The position numbers were made by a program, and so were the translations under genes. Shown here piece by piece: positions 57,089 through 64,000 of a stretch of DNA of 64,000 bases (positions within the stretch are counted from its first letter, which is position 1; each line of letters opens with the position of its first letter). The notes beneath the pieces were generated by a model. That model was not told the DNA's origin. It was given only the letters and a program-made list of their open reading frames with translations, and ran no database searches. This stretch comes from Siphonodentalium dalli (taxonomy: Eukaryota > Mollusca > Scaphopoda > Gadilida > Siphonodentaliidae): positions 150,616,832 through 150,680,831 of the forward strand of contig CP136064.1 of NCBI GenBank assembly GCA_032622095.1, given 5' to 3'.

Positions 57089-58740
57089 TCACTCTGCTGG
57101 AGGGGTGGGTCCTTGACAAGACACTATGTGTGTCTGAGCATCGAGAAGATTGTTGAATATGAGCTGACATTCACTGCACATGAACACCTCCGTGCTCACC
57201 AGTTCAGATGGATTATCCTTTGTTGCCTCGGCGACAGTGTCACCAACCATTTCAAACCCAGCACTATCATCAATAACATAAGCTCCGACTTCCGCTGAGT
57301 CACTCTCTTGACTCACAGTCTCCATGATCGTCTCTTGAGGTCTTTCAACCCTCGCTATTGTTGTTCTGCCCGAACCATCGGGAGGAGCAATAATAATTTC
57401 GCTAAACTGTTCCGCGTCGTTGAAATTATGTACCCTAGTCAGATGAGCCTTCAAAGCCATTGCTGTAACGAATGGCCGAGAACAATGCTGACAGTTGTAT
57501 TTAGAAATCGCCACATGTGACATCATGTGCTCCTCAAGCTTGTTCTTCACTTTGAAACTCTTATCACATTTTGGACATCTAAATGGAAAATCATCAGCGT
57601 GGAGGAAAAGTTTGTGTTTTTTCATCGCCTGCTGGCTCTTAAATCCCTTTCCGCATTGATCGCACATGAAGGGACGAATTCCGCTATGAGCACTTAAGTG
57701 CTGATGATAATTATTTTTTGCCAAAAACTTCTGGCCACATATTTCGCAGATGTATCTATATTTTTTCTGTGCTTGGCCCGCATGAGTTGTTGAAAGATGT
57801 TGTTGTAGAGAACTCTTCTGAGTAAAACTCAATCCACATATTTCACAAATATGACGATGTTCAAATCGGTGTTCTTCAAGATGCAATTTGTAATTTACTT
57901 TTGACTCAAAAGTTTCTCCGCACTGCCGACAGCAAAACAAGTCATGCTCGCTGTGTTTCATCTTTATATGAACATGCATACTGTTTGATTTGAATTCTAT
58001 CCCGCAATAAGGGCAAGGTTTCATCTGGGTCTTTGATCTTGAATGGAAAAAGTGCTTCAAGAGATTCTGTTTGTTGACGCCATGATTGTAATTCTTATGC
58101 CATTGAAGCTGAGCGTCTGATTCAAACTCCAAGCTACAAACGTCACAAACCCCATCAGAAGATTTCATTTGCGGCCAGTGTTTCAGATTTATATGAAGCT
58201 CGAGGTAACTGCGTCGTTTAAATGCCTTGCGACATATATCACACCGTAGAGGTATTCTCTCCCCATGAACAGCTTTCACATGCTGAGTGATGTCAGAAAA
58301 TATTCGACTACTATATCCACATTGATCACATTTTGAAACAACATTTTCTTTAGATATATATTCTCTGTTCGGGGTCATTGTAACAATTTTTATGTTGCCT
58401 TCAATTTCTGAGGGCTCCACCTCCACTTCACTGCTTTCCATATCTCCAGTAACGTCACTTTCCTCTCTCTCAAGTTCTTCTTCCTTTTCAGTGTCGGAGA
58501 TATTCTCATCCACATCTGTCTTATTTCTCCGACCTGATGATAATGCCACATAGTCTACCTTCTTTTTACATCCTCGACCACTTTTAGGCGTATCAAGAAT
58601 GCCATCACTCTGTGATGTGGTCGCAGCTTTCTGTCCACTCTTCAATGACTTGATCAAACTCATTGCTTGTTTGGTAGTAGGTGCTGAATCTGTTTGAATT
58701 TCAACATTCTGTGTCACAGTAGCAACCTTTTCAATTGATG
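57089..58740 (-). CDS. C2H2 zinc-finger protein, large last coding exon
   Basis: A clear acceptor on the - strand (TTTGTGTTTTCTTTTCAG) gives an exon start at 58740 in phase 1, so 549 residues ending TPPAE are encoded here and earlier exons lie to the right. Residues 1-135 are low in structure, with a basic RGCKKK patch and an acidic stretch (DTEKEEELEREESD...SEVEVEPSE). Ten C2H2 fingers follow from about residue 137 to 430, first CDQCGYSS...HVKAVH, last CQHCSRPF...HLTRVH; finger five has the variant HLEEH. After an acidic linker with PQETIMETVSQ comes a final C-x2-C...H-x4-C finger (CSECQLIF...HIVSC). Such proteins are nuclear DNA-binding transcription regulators; target and ortholog are unknown. 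The reading frame runs on into the intron upstream, which I exclude. Confidence 0.9.
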
Positions 58741-59715
58741 CTGAAAAGAAAACACAAATATGAATTTTATTAACATCCTTTGATATCGTCCACATATTTT
58801 ATATACATATAGAACCACACAAGTGTTGCTCTATATTTATTACACAGCATAAACAGAAACAAATGCCATATTGTTTTGATCCTTTTCCATTGACATTCAT
58901 TGTCTGTGTCGGAACGGTTTTGATATAACAAACTTAGGAAATTCTTGTTATGTTGCCCTTAGCAACATATTTTGCATCAAATTCAGATTCAGGATCACAA
59001 TAGAGCAAACTGTTAAAAATGACCACAGACAGTTTTAGACTCAAAATAAAGAATACAAAATATATATACCCAGTTATAAGTTCAAGGAGATAGCTGACTT
59101 GGAGTGCACCATTTTGGGAACTTCAAACCACATCATTTTATTCTTAGTATCATGATGATGCCTACCGGAAATCTGCGAAAACATATTTCATAAATTTTGG
59201 TGCACTCGTCCCCAGATCCCCATCCCTGAATCTGACAGTGCCACTTTCACAAGACGTCGTATCATGGAGTTGATTATAGATAAGTTTGGTGAATGCGCCT
59301 CTTTCTTGATCTCCATTTGGACATGGTTCCTGCACCTATTTTGTGATAAAATTCAAGGGCATTCCAGGAGTATCCAAAGTGGATTCAAGCGTTTTTCAAT
59401 GGTGCGCCCTCTAGAAATTCAAGGGTATTCCAGGAGTAGGGTCAGCTGATACATAGACAGTGTTTGCACTGTCAGCCCCAAATTGGCCAATGGCCAATTA
59501 TTTTCAAAAATGGGCCAAAAACATTTCATTTGGCCAAGTTTTTTTTAACCTGACTATGATATCCCGTTGCTGTAGCAGATCAGATACAATATGGCTATAA
59601 CTGTTAATAACATGACACACACAAACATAACCAAGTGTCTCAACCTTACAAATAGACGATTTATGTGCCAGAAACATTTAAGTATCATTATATTACGTAA
59701 TCTGAAAATCTAAAG
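58741..59715 (-). other. Upstream intron of the zinc-finger gene, no further exon recognised
   Basis: No second exon with matching phase was recognised. A direct repeat GGGCATTCCAGGAGTA / GGGTATTCCAGGAGTA occurs near 59359 and 59422. Confidence 0.45.
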
Positions 59716-60407
59716 AAAGTGTCAATTACACTGTAGCTCAACTTGGAGAGGGGATAATTACATCTGTTACATGATATAAGAGATACATATAAAGTAAAAT
59801 CCAATGAAAGTCAACAAAATTTGATAGCTCCAAAGATCAATATGAAGTTTGGTGATGATCGGATGAGGGATGTAAGTCTGCTAAAAGATTTAGTGATGCA
59901 AAGAGTGCTTAAATTCCATGTTTTTCCAAGAAATTTGGAAAAATTGGATGATTCCCATCTAGTGGTAAATCCCGAAGATTCATATGTGAAGTATAGTCAT
60001 GATCGGATAAGGTATGTTGTCTGTAGGATGTGCCAAAAGATTTAGCCATACAAAGAATAAAATCCAAGATGTTCGCCAGTTTTCCAACGTAATTTGGAAA
60101 AATTAAATGGCTCCCATTAGTAGTCACCCAAAAGATCCATATGAATTTTGGTGACAATCGGATGAGGGATGTGGTCTGTGAGAGCCAAAGAATTTAGTAT
60201 GCAAAGAGTAAAATCCAAGATGGCTGCCGGTGGCCATGTTTTTTAACAAAATTCAGAAAATATTTGACTCCAATCTAGTGGTAATCTGGAAGATCAATAT
60301 GTAGTTTAGTGACGATCGGATGAGGGATATGGTCTGTAGGGTGTACGAAAGGATTTAGTCATGCAAAGAGTACAATCCAAAATGGCTGCCAGCGGCCATG
60401 TTTTTCA
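59716..60407 (-). mobile_element. Diverged HINE-A-like element on the minus strand
   Basis: GAAAGTGTCAATTACACTGT then AGCTCAACTTGG (59715-59745) is the inverse of the HINE-A 3' terminus. Four old core units follow, with AGTTTGGTGATGATCGGATG, GCAAAGAGTAAAATCCAAGA and TGGCTGCCGGTGGCCATG (inverse of the HINE-A phrases). It is cut at about 60407 by HINE-B. Confidence 0.65.
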
Positions 60408-62164
60408 TAAACAAGACAGTCAATGACTGTGGGGCCGCTCACAGTGACCCAGTGACTAGAGCTGAATCGGTTGACCCATTCTTCTAACCGGTTAACCATC
60501 GGGGTTAACCGGATTTCAACCGGTTAACCGCTAATTTCTAGCGGACTTCTCTCACACTAATTATGTCGACATTATGCCATGCTCCAGGGACAAAACTAGG
60601 TGAGAAATAGTAGCTGAAATAAAGATCTTATTCACGGCATTTAACGATATTCAAAAACACGCATTCACTGTTCTTTTGCTGGCTCTCGTGATGGGGAAAT
60701 GAGCAAGTGAAATTTGTGAATGGCAGGGCGGGTGTCGCTTATTTGCCGTGATCAGCATATGTTTGGGCATTTGTAAAATGAGTAACAATAGCAAGGGTAT
60801 TGGTAATATGAGTAACAAAACTATATATTAAAGATCTGTAATATATCATTACCATTGGTATATCCTCCAATGAATTATATATAAAGACAAGAAAGTAATA
60901 ACTATAGAACAAAAAGGAAGGTCAGTTAGGTCAGACTCGCAGTCTTATTCAGTATTCGAGCTATTCGTCGGTATCATGATCGCGGACACTAGTGTTGGAA
61001 GGTTATAGAATTTACGTTTCGGTTTCTTTTTTTTTGGTAAAAAAACCTCTGTTTCGGTTTTAGTATGCAATCACTTAACATATAGAAATTACTGCCAAAT
61101 TGAGTGTCAATTAGTCCCACAGGCACAACCAGTTACATAGTAACATGGAGCATCAATTTCCTTGATAAAAGGGAAGATCATTGAAGAAGTGAAAGACGTT
61201 TTGGGTTGCTTCAACTACGATGTCTGTTTGATCACTCAATTGAATTGATCATATTAGATCACAACAGGGAGGAAGAACGGGAAGAGTGAAGACATTGTGC
61301 AGTTGATCTCAATCATCAAACTTTGTTGACTTACATATTTTTATAAACCCCACTGTAAAACAGTTTTAGTATGTCGTGGTGTGATTCCAATTTGAATCCA
61401 TGTTGCTTCGTGCAGTATTAACTATTAAGTTACGAAAGCACGCATTGCCACACAACGCCACTTTTACGTTGTCACTTCCTTGTGTGCATTCAGACTTGAT
61501 ACACAGTGACTGCACACGTGCTTTTGTCGGAAGATCGGAGAAAACTTCAAAGGGTCGGAATTGATTGAAGGTCGCCGACACTTCCAGACAGTTCGAGAAT
61601 TGCTACTAAGTATCTGATACTACCGCGTGTACCAATTAATGCTTGCATTGCACTCTACTATCGGTGACACAGGATTTAGTATTAGTTTTGCATCATTTAA
61701 CCTAATATTTTGAGGATTATTCACGTTCACATTCAACTGACAACGGGATGCGGTTCCGTCCGGTTCATTTTTTTCTAACCGCTTACGCCGCTAACCGGAT
61801 ACTAACCGGTTATCCGCCTAACCGTTTCAGCTCTACCAGTGACCCCATTTTAACAAATCTGAACCCCAGTAAACCAAAGACCCTTCATACCAAATATGAA
61901 CTCATTCGGCCTGATGCCACTTGAGAAGAAGTCGTTTTAAGAATTACTATGGAGGGAAAGAGTTATGGGCCTGGCTTCGGAACTAATTGACCCAGTGACC
62001 TCATTTGAACAAATCTGAATACCAGTCACCTAGGGAACATCCACACCAATTATGAACCCATTCGGTCCTATGGATCTGGAGAAGAAGATGTTCAAAGAAT
62101 TGTTGATGGACGGACGACGAATGATGACTTTTGCTCCACCGGAGACTTTGTCTCAGGTGAGCTA
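60408..62164 (-). mobile_element. HINE-B element on the minus strand, split by a hAT-like insertion
   Basis: 5' foldback at 62164-62133 (TAGCTCACCTGAGACAAAG...GGAGCAAAAG), CCGTCC-type microsatellite and core units at 62130-61844. The 3' end is at 60450-60408 with CAGTCATTGACTGTCTTGTT (hairpin 60416-60430). Between the parts sits 60457-61835. Removing that insert joins CAGTGACCC to CATTTTAACAAATCTGAA as in the uninterrupted copy near 47780. Confidence 0.7.
60457..61835. mobile_element. hAT-like element with perfect 8 bp target duplication
   Basis: Ends TAGAGCTGAATCGGTT and AACCGTTTCAGCTCTA (one mismatch) fit the hAT YANNG terminus. CCAGTGAC is repeated exactly at 60449-60456 and 61836-61843. 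Near each end are clusters of AACCGGTTAACC words (60494-60535, 61775-61822), like the sub-terminal transposase-binding repeats of hAT elements. 1379 bp, no transposase recognised. Confidence 0.85.
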
Positions 62165-62610
62165 AAAAAGATGTCACCAGTCTTAGAAACAAAATCCATG
62201 CAAGTAAAGGTGGATTATTATCATTATAAACCTGGAGATAGAATCTGAGAATTTAAATAAAAAATATCACAAAAGCATAAAATTGGTGACCAGGGTTAAT
62301 ACATGTAACCCATTAAATGATGGAACTGTACCCAGTATGTCACTTGAATGTATCATAGATACAATGCTAATATTTCAAATGTGTTGATAAACAAATACCA
62401 CAGCTGGCACACACAATTACAGTAATCCCCCTGCTGCCCACTAGCAGAATGAATTCTAATTTATTGTTTATTTAATCTGAGAGACCAAGTGTATGGTGAT
62501 TGATGGGCCAATTCTATATCACCCAGATAATGGATCATTTTCAATTTATCTCAAGATGTCTGTATTTAAAATGGATCAAATAAATTTTGATAGCATGCAT
62601 TTATGTGGCT
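62165..62610. other. Intronic or intergenic, nothing recognised
   Basis: AT-rich sequence between HINE-B and the foldback family copies. Confidence 0.4.
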
Positions 62611-62619
62611 TAAAATAAT

Positions 62620-63135
62620 ATGCCAGAATGAGGTCCCCAAAAGGTGAATTTAATGACATTATTCCGCAAGGCATCATGGTATAATGAGTTCAACTAGATA
62701 GGGAACAGCCAAGCCTGAATATAGTGTCTGACATTTGCAGAATGAGGTCCCTAAAGGGTGAATTTAGTGACGCAATCCTGCAATGTGGGCTAGCATCACC
62801 AAATTCATCCTCTGGGGACCTCATTCTGCTTAGGCCTCAACTGCTATGGGAGACATAGGAACAGACTGATGTTCTCCAGTTAAAGTTGGTGATGTGCACC
62901 CATTGGGCAACCTCAATTATCCATTTTATCTTCTGCAAATTAGGGGGATATAGAAACTAAACAGAAGGGAAAAGGTAAGTAAAAATGTCAAATTAAGACC
63001 CATACTTCCCTGAAGATGAGGCATAATGAGACTGAGGTCCCTGGAGAGTGTATTTGGCGATGCTAGCATAATGTGCAGGGCAGCATCACTAAATTCACCC
63101 ACTGGGGACCTCATTCTGCAAATGTCAGACACACA
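62620..63135. mobile_element. Foldback element of the AGTGTCTGACATTTGCAG family, copies 3 and 4
   Basis: CCTGAATATAGTGTCTGACA then TTTGCAGAATGAGGTCCCTA begins near 62728, and the inverse GGGGACCTCATTCTGCAAAT then GTCAGACACAC ends near 63134. Inner AGCATCACCAAATTCATCC and GCATCACTAAATTCACCC also pair. A left-end-only copy lies at 62626-62690. Flanking sequence up to 63640 parallels that of the copy at 46798. Confidence 0.65.
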
Positions 63136-63229
63136 GGCACTTTGTTTAGATTTGATTTTAATGACACACATGGGACATCATGACTGCTAAGCAGTTGTTT
63201 ACTGTTCACAACTGTCTGCCAGATAACAT

Positions 63230-63640
63230 CTCATTATGACTGTGTTATTAACTCTCTCTGTCTAGAGCCAATACCACTGGCTGAATCTGCTGGTGGAAGA
63301 GGTGAGATGAGTGGGGTGCTGTTGGTTGGTGGCAGGGTGGTGGTCTGGGTCATGAGGGGGAGGGTGATGGAAAGGGACAGTTTCCATGCTATCATTCAAG
63401 AATTTCATAACTCTGCGGATGTTACAATGGTGTTTGTTTTTCTAAAAAAAAAAATCTGGACAGTGGGTGCAGGGGCGAAGCAGAGTGGGGTGTAGGTGCA
63501 GGGGGGGGGGGGACTTTGTTTTTAATTGAGCAAGGATTTTTTTAAAAGAGTTATGTCCCTGGCTCGGCGCCTATTTGACATAGTAACCCCATTTGAACAA
63601 ATTAGAACACCAAACACCCAAGGACCCTCCATACCGGTGT
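63230..63640. repeat. Paralogous flank of the 46.8-47.7 kb region
   Basis: GGTGGCAGGGTGGTGGTCTG, CATAACTCTGCGGATGTTAC and TTTGACATAGTAACCCCATT correspond in order to 47375-47650. Element and flanks were therefore duplicated as a unit, or belong to one larger element. Confidence 0.5.
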
Positions 63641-64000
63641 AACACGATAACTTCCCCCCCTGGGTATCTTCCCCCCCGGGGGGGGAACATACCCTGGGGT
63701 ATCTTCCCCCCCACCCTGGGTATCTTCCCCCCCCCCCCCCCCACTCGTACATTTTTTTTCCCTCACTTATTTTATATTATTATGGTAAGAAATGCCGAGA
63801 AAACTATTAAAAAAAAAAAAATTGTGGTTATTTTGAAGTTTAACTTAACCCAATAATAGCATAAATATGTCAAAATATTACCTTATGATTCTATCGTTTA
63901 ATTTGCTTTATATAGTCATGAAATGGCGAGAAATTAACTTTATATGAGAACAATTTGATAGAGTAAGAATTTGGGGTGGGGGGGGAAGATACCCAGGCCT
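63630..64000. repeat. C/G-tract family with TATCTTCCCCCC words
   Basis: ACCGGTGTAACACGATAACT opens three copies of GGGTATCTTCCCCCC (63660-63740), and the window closes with GGGGAAGATACCCAGGCC, their inverse. Same family as 16797-17340 and 22576. The element runs off the right edge. Confidence 0.6.

Noticed and set aside
1-64000. CRISPR-like arrays
   Set aside because: Regular repeats are contiguous tandem units of 150-190 bp without unique spacers, in a eukaryotic context.

Overview
This is metazoan DNA: intron-containing genes, two kinds of non-LTR retrotransposon, tRNA- and 5S-derived SINE-like sequences, and a very dense load of small DNA transposons. There are no bacterial operons, no CRISPR array and no viral gene. 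The commonest repeats carry a foldback 5' end, CCGT-rich microsatellites, 150-190 bp core tandem repeats and a short 3' hairpin. That organisation is known from the pearl / Helentron-associated (HINE) elements that abound in bivalves, so a bivalve or another lophotrochozoan is the best guess. This is an inference; no rRNA or mitochondrial marker is present.

Genes. (1) The C-terminal half of the peroxisomal RING ubiquitin ligase PEX2 lies on the + strand in four phase-0 exons (4831-4983, 20877-20924, 26593-26790, 33908-34018), with poly(A) signals at 34334-34344. Its first exons must lie before base 1 or were not recognised. (2) Inside its 15.9 kb intron, on the opposite strand, four ORF segments with splice signals and compatible phases (17533-17376, 15507-15368, 13598-13550, 12370-12265) would encode a 150-residue protein I cannot identify. 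(3) At 58740-57089 on the - strand is the large last coding exon of a gene for a protein with ten C2H2 fingers and a terminal C2HC finger.

Mobile DNA, left to right: HINE-A tail (1-818); 5'-truncated jockey/CR1-like LINE (866-3790); a diverged HINE-A-like array split by a nearly complete L1/Tx1-type LINE on the - strand (6877-11787); HINE-A (17774-19113) abutting a TTAA-flanked MITE; a MULE transposase relic (20400-19780); HINE-F and 5S-SINE (23-24.7 kb); HINE-E (25593-26153); a 4.8 kb TIR element (27409-32240); a TTAA MITE (32834-33468); HINE-D with a 191 bp satellite (34629-36404); a 470 bp palindrome (36574-37043); an ATGGCGG-motif array (40.2-41.4 kb); further TTAA MITEs; the largest HINE-A (43806-45896); foldback/HINE-B mixtures (46.2-48.0 and 60.4-63.6 kb); a Mutator-like foldback element with a perfect 9 bp target duplication (52347-53497); a tRNA-SINE (54193-54459); and two hAT-like elements (55833-56995, 60457-61835).

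The main 'system' is the shared blueprint of at least five unrelated-sequence HINE families, and the way cut-and-paste elements have nested in them. All domain and family calls were made by eye; no searches were run.
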